This document shows positions 45,489-54,724 of a stretch of DNA of 64,000 nucleotides, one piece after another. How positions within the stretch are numbered: position 1 is the first letter of the stretch; each line of letters begins with the position of its first letter. Location of the stretch: the NCBI RefSeq assembly GCF_013409255.1, contig NZ_JACCAS010000002.1, forward strand, positions 1,426,001 to 1,490,000. Reading direction: 5' to 3'. The stretch is from Paraburkholderia bryophila (lineage in GTDB: Bacteria > Pseudomonadota > Gammaproteobacteria > Burkholderiales > Burkholderiaceae). The notes beneath the pieces are model-generated. The model did not search any database. It was not told the origin of the DNA and worked only from the letters and a program-made list of their open reading frames with translations. The position numbers and the translations under genes were made by a program.

Positions 45489-47429
45489 ATGGTCGGTAAA
45501 AAACGGATTCATGCCGCGTTCCTCATCGTGGCGACCGCAGCGATCGCCACGATTGCACCTGCGTGTGCGGCGGAGAACACCACCGACTGGCTGGCGAACA
45601 CCTACGGCACTCTCGCTGCCCACGTGGGTAACACCGCGCGCTCCATGTGGGTCGCGCCAGAAGGCATCATTTATACGGCGTCCATGTGGGACGAGTACGA
45701 GGGAGGCGTCGCGTTCTACCAGGCCGGCAAGAGCCTCGGCTCGATCGGCGCGCACGGCGAGTTTCAGGGCAGCGCGATCACGGGTAATGCGACGTCGATC
45801 TTTGTGGCACTGCAGCCCGGCGGAACTTACGGAACCGGTGCGGTGGGACGATACAACCGCGCCACCAAGGCTCGCGATCTGTTGATTCAGGTAAGCGCGT
45901 TCAACAACCTGCCGCGAGTCGACGTCGTGACCGGACTGGCCACGGCGGGCTCGCTCCTCTATGCCAGCGACTTCTACGGCAATCGCGTTCGGATCTTCAC
46001 TACTGCCGGTGTCTGGCAGCGGGACATCAACATCACGGGGCCGGGCGCCCTCGCCGTGGATGCCGCAGGCAACGTCTGGGTCGCCCAGAAGAGTGAAGGC
46101 TCGATCGTCGAGTTCAGTTCACCCGGCGCGCTGCTGAACACGATCCGGATGCCAGCCGGGTCGCAGCCCTCAGCGCTGTATTTCGATGCATCGTCGGGGC
46201 AACTCGTGGTCGGGGACCAGGGTCCTGACATGAACATCAAGCGCTACAACCTCTCAGGCACGCCGGTGCTGGCCAGTACATTCGGCATTCAGGGCGGCTA
46301 TCTCGACACCACGACGGGAATCAAAGGACAGGTCGGCGACAAGCGCTTCACTCGCGTAGTCGGCATCGGCAAAGACACTGCCGGCAACCTTTATGTACTC
46401 AACAACCCGTGGGGCGGAAGCTGGGATCTCGGCCGCGACGGCGGCACCGACATTCACTCGTACAACAGTGCCGGCCGCCTGCAATGGAAGCTTCAGTCTC
46501 TCAACTTCGAAGGGATCGCCGCGCCGGACCCGGGTACCGACGGCCTCTACTTCTATGGCGGCACCAACATCTACAGCGGCACGGCTGGAGGAACCTTCGT
46601 AGCGAACACGGTCGATCCGATCGCCTATCCGTCCGATCCGCGTATCGACATCAACGATCGATCGCGGGACGAGCACTTCGGTATGCTCGCCAGCGTCGGC
46701 GCAAACCGGATCCTCGTGGCGACCGGCCAGAATCCCGATACCTACTACTTCTTCCACTTCAATGCGGCGAATGGCTACATTGCGATACCGGATGCCACGC
46801 TTCCCGGTCCGGTGTTCAAGGCAACGGCATCCGTCAGGGACGGGTTCTGCATCGACAGCAAGGGCGGCGTGTGGGCCGGTCTCGATAAGACTGGGAATAT
46901 CTACCACTATCCGCTGATCGGCTTCGACGCCAGCGGCAAGCCGACGTGGGGACCCGGTATCGCCATTCCTATTCCCGAGAGCGCCAAGCCGTTGACGCGC
47001 ATGGTCTACCTCGCGGACAGCGACACGATGATTCTCGGGCAAGGTGTTGTGGGGGGCACGGACTGGACAGCGATAGGCACACGAATCGAGGTGTATCACG
47101 GCTGGAGTGCGGGCAACACGACGAAACCCAATCCAGTGATTAACCTCCCCCACGTCGGCGCCAAGTCGATTGACGCAGCCGGCAGCTATCTATTTGTCGG
47201 CTACTGGTTCGGTAGCGGAGAAGCTTTGCCGAACATCGACGCCTTCAATCTTGGTACAGGCAACCTGGACACCACGCTGGTCAACACCAGTACCGGTACC
47301 GTCGACGCCAGCAGCGCCATCGATTCGATCTATGGCGTCAAGGCATATCTTCGATCGACGGGCGAGTATGTGGTCACGAAGAACAACGTCAACGGGTCCA
47401 GCATTACGGTGTATCGCTGGACCCCTTGA
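45489..47429 (+). CDS. Secreted NHL/beta-propeller-type protein (646 aa)
   Basis: Signal peptide MVGKKRIHAAFLIVATAAI...PACAA (about 1-28). The mature part repeats short blade-like units such as VDAAGNVWVAQKSEGSIVEF, IGKDTAGNLYVLNNPWGG and DSKGGVWAGLDKTGNIYHY, as in NHL or Vgb-like propellers. No catalytic motif is evident. Periplasmic or extracellular. CGGAGAG lies upstream of ATG 45489. The 260 bp before it hold no gene I can support. Confidence 0.8.
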   Translation: MVGKKRIHAAFLIVATAAIATIAPACAAENTTDWLANTYGTLAAHVGNTARSMWVAPEGIIYTASMWDEYEGGVAFYQAGKSLGSIGAHGEFQGSAITGNATSIFVALQPGGTYGTGAVGRYNRATKARDLLIQVSAFNNLPRVDVVTGLATAGSLLYASDFYGNRVRIFTTAGVWQRDINITGPGALAVDAAGNVWVAQKSEGSIVEFSSPGALLNTIRMPAGSQPSALYFDASSGQLVVGDQGPDMNIKRYNLSGTPVLASTFGIQGGYLDTTTGIKGQVGDKRFTRVVGIGKDTAGNLYVLNNPWGGSWDLGRDGGTDIHSYNSAGRLQWKLQSLNFEGIAAPDPGTDGLYFYGGTNIYSGTAGGTFVANTVDPIAYPSDPRIDINDRSRDEHFGMLASVGANRILVATGQNPDTYYFFHFNAANGYIAIPDATLPGPVFKATASVRDGFCIDSKGGVWAGLDKTGNIYHYPLIGFDASGKPTWGPGIAIPIPESAKPLTRMVYLADSDTMILGQGVVGGTDWTAIGTRIEVYHGWSAGNTTKPNPVINLPHVGAKSIDAAGSYLFVGYWFGSGEALPNIDAFNLGTGNLDTTLVNTSTGTVDASSAIDSIYGVKAYLRSTGEYVVTKNNVNGSSITVYRWTP

Positions 47430-47489
47430 GCGGGAGAGTCGTTGATTGTCACGGTATTGCGGTGTTCGTCGTTACTTCTGCGCACGGCT

Positions 47490-48335
47490 TCAGGCTACGG
47501 TCTCGTAGAGCAGACCGTAGCTCCCGCTCGCTAGCTTGATTCGCGCGAAGCCGAGTTCCCCCAAATGCATACCTGCGATCAACAGTCCCTCCGAACTGAC
47601 CCGGTCCAGAAGCCGTGATCGTGTGGTGGCGGCCAGGGTCGGGTCTTGATCGAATGCAATCGATACGTCCGGCCGTTTAATCTGGATGTGAGGGAAATGA
47701 ACAATATCTCCCCAGACAAGCAGACCCTGATCTCGGGATTCGAGAAGATATCCGGAATGTCCCTCTGTGTGTCCCGGTAGCGACATCGCGCTGATTCCGG
47801 GAAGTACTTCTCCTTCATTGAAAGTGCGAAGCTTGTCGCGGTAGCCGTCGAACACTTGACGCGCAATCAGAAAGTTACCGCGAGCACGTTCGCTGGCACG
47901 ACTGAGATTGCCGTCGTCCTGCCAGAATTCGACTTCTCGTTGATGAGCAACCAGCTCCGCATTCGGAAAGGTAATGTGTCCGGCTGTGTCGACCAGTCCT
48001 CCAATATGGTCGGGATGGGCGTGTGTGAGCAGGATGGTGTCGATCTCGGATGGCTCGACACCAGCAAGCGATAGATTAGTTCTCAGGCGGCCGCCCCATT
48101 GCTTGATGCCTCCCGCCCCACCGTCGATGAGAATTGTGCGGCCCGCCCCGCGTACCAGGTAGCAGTTGATATGCACGGAGGCAGGCTCCTTCTGCCCTGC
48201 ATCAGTTTGTATTCTGGAGGCCTCGGACGAGTCAATGTTCGAGAGGAAGTCCAGGCTGGCGGTGAGGTAACCGTCGCTGATTGCGGTGATCATGAAATCC
48301 CCGACTCGCTGACTTGGAAAGGTACAGGTGGACAC
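47490..48335 (-). CDS. MBL-fold metallo-hydrolase (281 aa)
   Basis: Metal motif H105-A-H107-P-D109-H110 in ILLTHAHPDHIGGL, with LPGHTEGHSGYL as the next His and WGDIVHFPH as the Asp. Family includes lactonases, thioesterases and arylsulfatase-like hydrolases; the sequence type resembles AHL-lactonase-like MBL proteins, but the substrate cannot be told. Downstream of the 176-aa gene by 29 bp, same strand, and divergent from a LysR gene that may control both. Confidence 0.88.
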   Translation of the reverse strand: MSTCTFPSQRVGDFMITAISDGYLTASLDFLSNIDSSEASRIQTDAGQKEPASVHINCYLVRGAGRTILIDGGAGGIKQWGGRLRTNLSLAGVEPSEIDTILLTHAHPDHIGGLVDTAGHITFPNAELVAHQREVEFWQDDGNLSRASERARGNFLIARQVFDGYRDKLRTFNEGEVLPGISAMSLPGHTEGHSGYLLESRDQGLLVWGDIVHFPHIQIKRPDVSIAFDQDPTLAATTRSRLLDRVSSEGLLIAGMHLGELGFARIKLASGSYGLLYETVA

Positions 48336-48364
48336 AGTTCTTCTCCAGAAGACTTTCTAATTTC

Positions 48365-48895
48365 TTACGTGAACCTGCGGGAGCTTGTCAGTTGTTCCGT
48401 CATCGGTGAATAGAGGTCGACGCGTCCAGACAGGCTCTCGGCAAGCTGAGCGTTTCGTCGAGGTAGTCTTGCGAGCCAGCGGCGTTCCGGAGCCTTCTCC
48501 AACGCAACCGCTTGCATGGCCAACGGTGTGAGACCCATCTGGATTAGCGGTTCGGGACCGCTTGCGCACAGCACGAGAAGTTCGTCCGCATTTACCGCCG
48601 GAGCAAGGCCGATATCGCTATAGAGATTCCGGTGCCAGTCGGTGATGTGTTGCTGCCACCTTGCAAAATTGCCGCCGCCTTTCTGACGATATTCCTCTCC
48701 CGTTAGAACATCGAGTCCGTCTATCGTGTGGACGGCCAGGTAGAGCGGGCAACCATCGCTTAACGACTTGAAGCGCTGCGACGTGTGAAAGCCACTCACT
48801 GAAATGAGGGCGGGCAGTTTTTCGAGGCTGTAGAAGTCGTTCCACTCGGCTTCGCTGGTGGGATCGGAGAAACTGCATTCCACGGTGTAGATCAT
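48365..48895 (-). CDS. Uncharacterised protein, likely ferredoxin-like alpha/beta barrel (176 aa)
   Basis: Starts MIYTVECSFSDPTSEAEWNDFYSLEKLP..., the pattern of an EthD-like/DABB strand-helix unit: a strand, WNDFYSLEKLPALISVSGFHTSQRFK, and PLYLAVHTIDGLDVL. Probably a dimeric alpha/beta barrel protein. It is likely cotranscribed with the MBL hydrolase, which suggests a small two-gene catabolic unit under the divergent LysR regulator. Confidence 0.7.
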   Translation of the reverse strand: MIYTVECSFSDPTSEAEWNDFYSLEKLPALISVSGFHTSQRFKSLSDGCPLYLAVHTIDGLDVLTGEEYRQKGGGNFARWQQHITDWHRNLYSDIGLAPAVNADELLVLCASGPEPLIQMGLTPLAMQAVALEKAPERRWLARLPRRNAQLAESLSGRVDLYSPMTEQLTSSRRFT

Positions 48896-48983
48896 CAGAT
48901 TGTCCTTCGCGACGGATGAGCGTGTTGCATCAAACGGTTTATGTTCATTGCAGTAACGTCATGCTAATCTGAGCTTTCCCCTG

Positions 48984-48997
48984 TATATAGCGATATA
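48984..48997. promoter_or_regulatory. AT-rich inverted repeat in the LysR/176-aa divergent region
   Basis: TATAT (48984-48988) AGCG ATATA (48993-48997), between the divergent genes at 48895 and 49061; a candidate LysR-type binding half-site pair or promoter element. No experiment-independent proof. Confidence 0.3.
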
Positions 48998-49060
48998 AAG
49001 TCAGCCTTCAGTGACATTCACTCAAGCTGACGTTGAATGCATTCCCACCGGCGAGATTCA

Positions 49061-49966
49061 ATGCGACGTAAGATTCCAAGCAATTCCGCGCTCCTGGCTT
49101 TTGAGGCCGCGGCTCGACATGGCAGCTTCGCGCGCGCGGCTGAGGAATTAGCGCTGACCGAGGGTGCTATCAGTCGTCAGATTGCTCGATTGGAGGCGTT
49201 TCTAGGTGTCGCGCTGTTCGAGCGCGTCGGAAATCGCGTGCGGCTTGCGCCCAACGGCACGCGATACGCCGTGCAGATTCGCGAGTCGCTGGATCGGTTG
49301 GAACGGGACAGCCTTTATCTGATGGGTCAGTCCATCGACGGCGCGAGCATTGATATCGCCGCGATTCCGACCTTTGCCACCCGCTGGCTTATCCCTCGTC
49401 TGAAACGCTTTCAGAGTCAGCATCCGAACATTACCGTGCATATCGCGGAACGTATGGAACCGTTCATTCTTGCTGGTAGCGGTTTCGACGCGGCAATTCA
49501 TTTTGAGCATCCAGCATGGGCGGGTATGCGGTTGCATCATCTGCTGGAGGAGGTGCTTGTACCCGTCTGTAGTCCGGCACTCCTCGCCGGTACCGATGCG
49601 AATGTTTCGCTTGATGAATTACCGCGCCTTCATAGAAGACAAAATCCGGACGCGTGGCAGCTTTATGCAGAAGAGGTCGGCATCGTGCTGACCAATTCGG
49701 CGGTTGGCGCACGTTACGACCTTCATTCCATGCTCATAGAGGCAGCGCTAGCGGGTTTGGGTGTTGCGTTGGTGCCGCGTCTTTACATCGGAGCAGAGCT
49801 TGAACAGGGCCGTTTGGTCGCGCCTTGGCCGGAGAGCAAAACGATTGCTAAAACCTTTTGCCTCGTTCTTCCTGACGCGATTGAGTTGAGTGAAGAACCA
49901 CTGCAGGTGTTTGCGAATTGGATTCTTCAGGAAGCCGGGGGTTTTGCGATTTGTCGTGACGCGTAA
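49061..49966 (+). CDS. LysR-family regulator, GcvA-like (301 aa)
   Basis: N-terminal HTH: SALLAFEAAARHGSFARAAEEL, TEGAISRQIARLEAFLG, followed by the periplasmic-binding-like ligand domain with IPTFATRWLIPRLKRFQSQHP. The layout and FATRWLIPRL block are those of the GcvA subgroup. ATG 49061 was chosen over 49037 because it puts eight residues before the HTH helix, as in GcvA. Its stop is 3 bp from the convergent ArsR gene; divergent from the MBL operon. Confidence 0.9.
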   Translation: MRRKIPSNSALLAFEAAARHGSFARAAEELALTEGAISRQIARLEAFLGVALFERVGNRVRLAPNGTRYAVQIRESLDRLERDSLYLMGQSIDGASIDIAAIPTFATRWLIPRLKRFQSQHPNITVHIAERMEPFILAGSGFDAAIHFEHPAWAGMRLHHLLEEVLVPVCSPALLAGTDANVSLDELPRLHRRQNPDAWQLYAEEVGIVLTNSAVGARYDLHSMLIEAALAGLGVALVPRLYIGAELEQGRLVAPWPESKTIAKTFCLVLPDAIELSEEPLQVFANWILQEAGGFAICRDA

Positions 49967-49969
49967 CGA

Positions 49970-50665
49970 TCATCCGAGTGCCAGAAGCTTCCGAAACATC
50001 TCGTTCCCCTTCGGCGTGACGCTGACGAGACGAGACTTGGGCATGCGTTCGATCCAGCTTTGATCGATATAAAGTTTGAGCATGTGCGTGCCGAGTGCGC
50101 CGCCCAAATGCGGGTGCCGTTGCGTCAGATCGGCACATGGGCGTGCGAACACGCGCCGTTCACCTTGCGCCGAATCCAGATCAATGCCAAGCGCACGCAA
50201 CTGCTGCGCGCCGAGCCGGGTGGCGACCAGTTCTGTATCCTTCCGTCGCAACCAGCGTGCCTTAATCATCGAGGCAAGTACGCTCACCGCAATCTCCCCC
50301 GCCAGGTGGTCATAGCAGGTTCTAGCGTGCATGAATGCCTGGGTCGACGATCCCGTTGACGGAAGGCACTGTGGCAAGCCTAGCTCCATTCCCGAAGCGA
50401 GCGCGGCCATGCTCTCGATCATGCAGGCCACCTCGGCGTTGGCGATCCGAAAATAGCGATGGCGCCCCTGCGCCTCAGCGGCCAGCAAGCCGCCTCCGAC
50501 CAGCTTCATCAAATGTGCACTGGCCGATTGCGCCGAGATGCCCGCGTGAAAAGCCAACTCGCCTGCCGGCCGGGCCGATCCGTCGATCAATGCCCACACG
50601 ATCCTGGTGCGTGCCACGTCAGCCAGCAGCCTGGCAACCCGTGGAATATCTGGCATATCGACCAT
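49970..50665 (-). CDS. ArsR-type winged-helix regulator (231 aa)
   Basis: N-terminal winged helix: VARLLADVARTRIVWALIDGSARPAGELAFHAGISAQSASAHLMKLVGGGLL, recognition helix SAQSASAHLMKL, wing AEAQGRHRYFRI. The C-terminal half (about 100-231) is longer than in metal-sensing ArsR proteins and carries a second domain, with no obvious metal-binding Cys pair. Regulates probably the divergent NTF2-like gene at 50822. Confidence 0.85.
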   Translation of the reverse strand: MVDMPDIPRVARLLADVARTRIVWALIDGSARPAGELAFHAGISAQSASAHLMKLVGGGLLAAEAQGRHRYFRIANAEVACMIESMAALASGMELGLPQCLPSTGSSTQAFMHARTCYDHLAGEIAVSVLASMIKARWLRRKDTELVATRLGAQQLRALGIDLDSAQGERRVFARPCADLTQRHPHLGGALGTHMLKLYIDQSWIERMPKSRLVSVTPKGNEMFRKLLALG

Positions 50666-50821
50666 AGTTCACCGTCCGATGAAACGTTCTCGAGTTTGTT
50701 CGCCGATACTAGCACTGCCGCCCCATGCGGAATTGCCCTGTGGTTGAGTCGAGCCGGCGCTGGATTGGGCTCGTCGCAGCAGACGACAACAACACTTTAC
50801 TCATGCAGGAAGGCACGCGAT

Positions 50822-51196
50822 ATGGAAATTGACAACATTCAGAAAGCCTTGCAAATCTACTTCGACGTCATGTACGAATGCGATCTGGAAAAATTTGATT
50901 GGGTATTTCACCCGACCAGTTCGCTCTTCACGATGAAAAACGGTGGGTTCAACCTGCGTCCATTTGCCCAATATCGCGCGGAGATTGCTACCCGGACACC
51001 GCCGAAGAGCGTGTCACAACCGCGCGTTGATGAAATTCTGCAGATCGGTGTGCTATCTCCCGAGATTGCGTTTGCGCAGGTTCGCGTTCGCATCTTCGAG
51101 AAGATCTTTGTGGATAACCTCAACCTGCTGAAGTTCGAAGGGCGCTGGATGATTGTCGCGAAGATTTTTCACCATGCTGAGACGATAGCGACGTAG
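50822..51196 (+). CDS. NTF2-like (lumazine-binding-type) protein (124 aa)
   Basis: Short alpha+beta protein: MEIDNIQKALQIYFDVMYEC, then FDWVFHPTSSLFTMKNGGF and FAQVRVRIFEKIFVDNLNLLKFEGRWMIVAKIFHH, as in SnoaL/DUF4440-like cone-shaped folds. ATG 50822 matches the family start. Enzymatic role unclear. Divergent from the ArsR-type regulator. Confidence 0.8.
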   Translation: MEIDNIQKALQIYFDVMYECDLEKFDWVFHPTSSLFTMKNGGFNLRPFAQYRAEIATRTPPKSVSQPRVDEILQIGVLSPEIAFAQVRVRIFEKIFVDNLNLLKFEGRWMIVAKIFHHAETIAT

Positions 51197-51250
51197 GAAT
51201 GGGACGAGGGAGTGGGCAGCAGGTAAGTGCCTACGAGTTGAACGAGCTTT

Positions 51251-51595
51251 TGCAGGTGGGCTTCGGGTCGAACTGGGAAGCCGCTCGGCGCGTTCGTAAT
51301 CTTTTTCGATTGGGCGCCGCAAGCATCGGCGGTTGTCAAAGGCGTGCGTCTGACCGAGGAAGAATGGCGACGCACACGCTGCATGATCGTCAACGCGTCG
51401 CATCGCGTGATCGCCAGTTCGGACGACAAAGGTGTGCTCGACGAGCAGTTCCGCCTGAATACAGATGGACGTTCAGCCGGCTTCTATCAAATGTCCGACG
51501 AGCGCACTGTTTCGTTTGCCGCGACGCTCGGCTACGAGAGCTATCGTGGCCTCGGATGGTATGGCGTCATCGTGCAGTCGCCTGCAACGGCATAG
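51251..51595 (+). pseudogene. C-terminal remnant of a Cache-type sensor or chemoreceptor
   Basis: One frame reads GRTGKPLGAFVIFFDWAPQ and RTRCMIVNASHRVIASSDD and ends FAATLGYESYRGLGWYGVIV, which matches the extracellular Cache domain type of Burkholderiales chemoreceptors. It has no start codon, an upstream TGA in the same frame, and stops shortly before the IS256 element; the signalling domains expected after it are missing, so it is a decayed fragment. Confidence 0.6.
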
Positions 51596-51637
51596 GCCCA
51601 ATCAACCACCCGTAGGTCCCCAAAAAAAGCCAACCAG

Positions 51638-53010
51638 GAACCTGTCCGCGTTTTTGTGTGCGAGGCGGTTTAAAGATTTCTAGCCACGTGCGAGCGTGAA
51701 GCGCTCGCCAAACAGAATAGCAAACTGGTTCATCGCCGCTTTCCAGTCGAATGCCGCTCTCACGGACTTTGCCAGCACGTTGCGTAGCGCCAGCCACAGC
51801 AGCTTGATGGCGGCCTCGTCGTTGGGGAAGTGTCCGCGGGTCTTGATGATCTTGCGCAGTTGCATGTTCAGACTCTCAATGGCGTTTGTTGTGTACACGA
51901 CCCGGCGTATCTCCGGGGGAAACACGAAGAACGGTGTGACGTGTTCCCAGGCGCGCTGCCAGGATTGCACGATGGTCGGATACTTCGTCCCCCACGGTCC
52001 TTCAGTGAAGTCCTGCAAGGCCTGCTGTGCAGCCTGTTCGCTCGCGGCTGCATAGATCGGACGCAGCGCCGTGGCGACCGCCTTGCGGTCCTTGTGGCTG
52101 GCGTACTCCAGACTGTTTCGGATCAGATGCACGATGCAGGTCTGCACCGCTGTGCGGGGGTACGCCGTCCCGATCGCCTCGGCCAGTCCTTTCAGACCGT
52201 CCACCACCGCGATCAGGATGTCCTGGCAACCGCGGGTCTTGAGGTCATTGAACACCTTGAGCCAGAACTTCGCGCCCTCGGTCTGTTCAATCCACAGGCC
52301 GAGCACATCGCGCTGGCCGTCGGCCTGGATACCCAGCGCCAGATAGACGGCCTTGTTGCTCACCACACCGTCGCCACGGATCTTCACGCGTAGCGCGTCG
52401 AAGAACACCACCGGGTACATCGGCTCGAGCGGGCGGTTTTGCCAGGCCAGCGTTTCGGCCATCACCTCATCGGTGACCGAACTGATGAAGTCGGGTGAGA
52501 CCTCGGTGCCATAGCTTTCAGCCAGAAACGCCTGAATCTCGCGCACGCTCATGCCGCGTGCGTACATGGCGATGATGCGCTCATCGAAGCCCGTGAAACG
52601 GCGCTCGTGTTTGGGAATCAGGATCGGCGCGAAACTGCCCTCACGGTCCCGCGGCAGATCGAGCCGCACCGGGCCGCGCTCGGTGATGATCGTCTTGCCG
52701 CTCGCGCCGTTGCGTTCGTTGGCCTGGCCGTCGGGCTTGGGCTGGCCCGCCGGGTAGCCCAGATGCATGTTCATCTCGGCGCCCATCGCGCGCTCGATGA
52801 TGGCCTTGTTGAACGCCAGCATCAGGTCCTGGACCTGGACAGGCGTCATCGGACCCTTCACCAGTTCATCAAGCAGACCTTCAGGCAGGGCAGGCAGCGG
52901 CCCTCGGGCCGCTGCCTGAGAGGCGACAGTACGTTTCTTTTTCATGATCGGCATATCCATGATTTTCATCCTTCATGATATGCCTCGCCCACAAAATCAC
53001 GGATAGGTCC
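51638..53010. mobile_element. IS256-family insertion sequence
   Basis: Ends are imperfect inverted repeats of about 28 bp: left GAACCTGTCCGCG... (51638-51666) and right, reversed, GGACCTATCCGTG... (53010 back to 52983), 24 of 29 aligned positions identical. The 6-base string CCAACC sits just outside both ends (51630-51635 and 53011-53016) and may be a target duplication, though one end has a two-base offset. One transposase gene fills the element. It interrupts the segment between the sensor remnant and the esterase gene. Confidence 0.75.
51680..52969 (-). CDS. IS256-family transposase (429 aa)
   Basis: DDE catalytic triad: D191 in VVFFDALRVKI, D257 in IAVVDGLKG, E365 in TTNAIESLN. CIVHLIRNSLEYAS is the family CxxH signature segment. 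Length is normal and the frame intact, so the element may be active. Start at 52969 has alternatives, notably MKKKRT at 52945. Confidence 0.95.
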   Translation of the reverse strand: MKIMDMPIMKKKRTVASQAAARGPLPALPEGLLDELVKGPMTPVQVQDLMLAFNKAIIERAMGAEMNMHLGYPAGQPKPDGQANERNGASGKTIITERGPVRLDLPRDREGSFAPILIPKHERRFTGFDERIIAMYARGMSVREIQAFLAESYGTEVSPDFISSVTDEVMAETLAWQNRPLEPMYPVVFFDALRVKIRGDGVVSNKAVYLALGIQADGQRDVLGLWIEQTEGAKFWLKVFNDLKTRGCQDILIAVVDGLKGLAEAIGTAYPRTAVQTCIVHLIRNSLEYASHKDRKAVATALRPIYAAASEQAAQQALQDFTEGPWGTKYPTIVQSWQRAWEHVTPFFVFPPEIRRVVYTTNAIESLNMQLRKIIKTRGHFPNDEAAIKLLWLALRNVLAKSVRAAFDWKAAMNQFAILFGERFTLARG

Positions 53011-53056
53011 CCAACCGCGGCCCGATCGCATCCCCCCATCAGGCCGCGGCACACAC

Positions 53057-54079
53057 TTATTGCAACCGCGCCTTCAACTCATTCGCGAGCTGACGAGTAG
53101 CGGCCTTCGTCGGCGCATCATTCGCCAGCGCATTCAGCAAACCAAAATCATGAATCGTGCCGTCATACCGCACGGTCGTCGCTTCATCACCGGCCGCATC
53201 GAGTTTGCGACCGTAAGCCTCGCCCTCATCACGCAAGACATCGTTCTGCGCAACCTGAATCAGCGCGGGCGGCAGTCCCTTCAACTGATCGACCGACGCG
53301 CGCAACGGCGACGCATAGATTTCGTTACGCTGATTCTGATCCTTCGTGTACGCGTCCCAGAACCACTTCATCATCGGACGCGTCAGGAAGTGCCCTTCCG
53401 GAAAGGCGTTATACGATCCATCGTTGAAGTTGTTATCCGTGACGGGCCACATCAATCCCTGGAAACGAATGTCCGGACCGTGCTTGTCTTTCGCCATCAA
53501 GCTGACCACCGCCGCCATGTTGCCGCCCACGCTGTTACCGACCACCGCGAGCCGATTACCGTCCACACCAATTTCACTGCCGTGCGCCGCCACCCACTTC
53601 GTAGCGGCGTAGGCCTGGTTAATTGCAACCGGATAGCGTGCCTCGGGCGAAGGCGTGTAGTTCACGAAGACCGCGACCGCGCCCGACTGCACCACGAGAT
53701 CACGCACCAGACGCTCGTGCGTCGGGAAGTCACCGAGAATCCAGCCGCCGCCGTGGAAAAACATGAAGACCGGCAGCGTGCCCGTCGCACCCTGCGGCCT
53801 GACGATGGTAATGGGCACGCTGATGCCGTCCTGCTCGATCGTCTTGTTGGATACGTCGATACCGGAGAGGTCGACTTTCACGCCGCTCTGCGCACCGACC
53901 AGTACCTCACGCGCTTTTGCCGGCGAGAGCGTGTTGATTGCCGGCCCCTTGCCGCTGTTGAGCGCGGCGAGGAACTGGCTGGTGACGGCGTCGGGCGTTG
54001 CCGGGCTCGTTGTAGCGGCGAAACTCGTGTTGGCGGCGAGAACGGCGGCGGCAAGAATGAGGGGCTTGAGGATCTTCAT
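53057..54079 (-). CDS. Secreted alpha/beta hydrolase, HSL family (340 aa)
   Basis: Signal peptide (1-22, ending NTSFA). Oxyanion motif HGGGW (109-113), nucleophile S183 in GNSVGG, D280 in VAQNDVLRDEGEAYG and H310 in GTIHDFGLLN. Hormone-sensitive-lipase type esterase acting in the periplasm; the substrate is probably a short-chain ester. GGAAG lies upstream of ATG 54079. Confidence 0.9.
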   Translation of the reverse strand: MKILKPLILAAAVLAANTSFAATTSPATPDAVTSQFLAALNSGKGPAINTLSPAKAREVLVGAQSGVKVDLSGIDVSNKTIEQDGISVPITIVRPQGATGTLPVFMFFHGGGWILGDFPTHERLVRDLVVQSGAVAVFVNYTPSPEARYPVAINQAYAATKWVAAHGSEIGVDGNRLAVVGNSVGGNMAAVVSLMAKDKHGPDIRFQGLMWPVTDNNFNDGSYNAFPEGHFLTRPMMKWFWDAYTKDQNQRNEIYASPLRASVDQLKGLPPALIQVAQNDVLRDEGEAYGRKLDAAGDEATTVRYDGTIHDFGLLNALANDAPTKAATRQLANELKARLQ

Positions 54080-54139
54080 GGTTCGCTACTTCCAGTTGAT
54101 TAGTTGAGTTCGTTTAAAGGAAAGACGGGATGAAGCCAC

Positions 54140-54565
54140 TCAAACGAGCGTGAGTGTGACGTCGATATTTCCGCGGGTAGCGTTCGAGTACGGGCAGACC
54201 ACATGGGCCTTGTCGACGAGTGTCTGAGCTGCGTCTCGCTCCATGCCCGGCAACGCAATCTTCAGTTCGACCTCGATACCGAAGCCGTTCGGAATCGCGC
54301 CGATGCCGACGCTGCCGTCGATCGCGACATCCTTCGGAATGGCGATCTTGTCGCGTGCCGCGACGAACTTCATTGCGCCGAGAAAACACGCGCTGTAACC
54401 AGCGGCGAACAACTGCTCGGGATTTGCGCCCTCACCGCCGGCACCGCCCAGTTCACGGGGCGTGACGAGCTTGAAGTCGAGCTTGCCTTCGGGGACGACC
54501 GCACGGCCGTCACGGCCTCCGGTGGCGTGAGCGTGAGCGCGGTAGAGAACGGTTTCAATCGACAT
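54140..54565 (-). CDS. ohr: Organic hydroperoxide resistance protein Ohr (141 aa)
   Basis: OsmC/Ohr fold with the two redox cysteines C60 ([11 protein letters not shown]) and C124 ([14 protein letters not shown]) that reduce organic peroxides. Start [17 protein letters not shown] at ATG 54565; the reading frame is open a further ten codons without coding character. Its upstream region carries palindromes also found near the TetR gene, which suggests control by that TetR rather than the usual MarR-type OhrR. Confidence 0.9.
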   Translation of the reverse strand: MSIETVLYRAHAHATGGRDGRAVVPEGKLDFKLVTPRELGGAGGEGANPEQLFAAGYSACFLGAMKFVAARDKIAIPKDVAIDGSVGIGAIPNGFGIEVELKIALPGMERDAAQTLVDKAHVVCPYSNATRGNIDVTLTLV

Positions 54566-54593
54566 GATGAGACTCCTAAAAGTTTGATTTATC

Positions 54594-54607
54594 AATCTAC
54601 TACTAGA
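54594..54607. promoter_or_regulatory. Partial operator-like repeat near ohr
   Basis: ATCTACTACTAGAT: arms ATCTA and TAGAT with four bases between, about 30 bp before the ohr start. It is a degenerate version of the perfect palindrome at 54660-54675. Confidence 0.4.
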
Positions 54608-54659
54608 TAGATTGGAGATGACACAAAAACCCGAAATCTATCCCTTCTTTTACACCACT

Positions 54660-54675
54660 TATCTACATGTAGATA
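54660..54675. promoter_or_regulatory. Perfect 16-bp palindrome between tetR and ohr
   Basis: TATCTACATGTAGATA at 54660-54675. Outer flanks CCACTT and AAGTGG extend the symmetry. The same motif with a CT centre recurs 12 bp upstream of the TetR gene start (55303-55318), so it is probably the TetR binding site for ohr. Confidence 0.6.
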
Positions 54676-54724
54676 GACAAGTGGGCCAGATAAAGAGGTG
54701 GCTCGCCACCTCCTTCCGTTGCAA

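Noticed and set aside
53060..54103. 347-codon plus-strand frame over the esterase
   Set aside because: Shadow of the HSL esterase, which has signal peptide and full catalytic triad.
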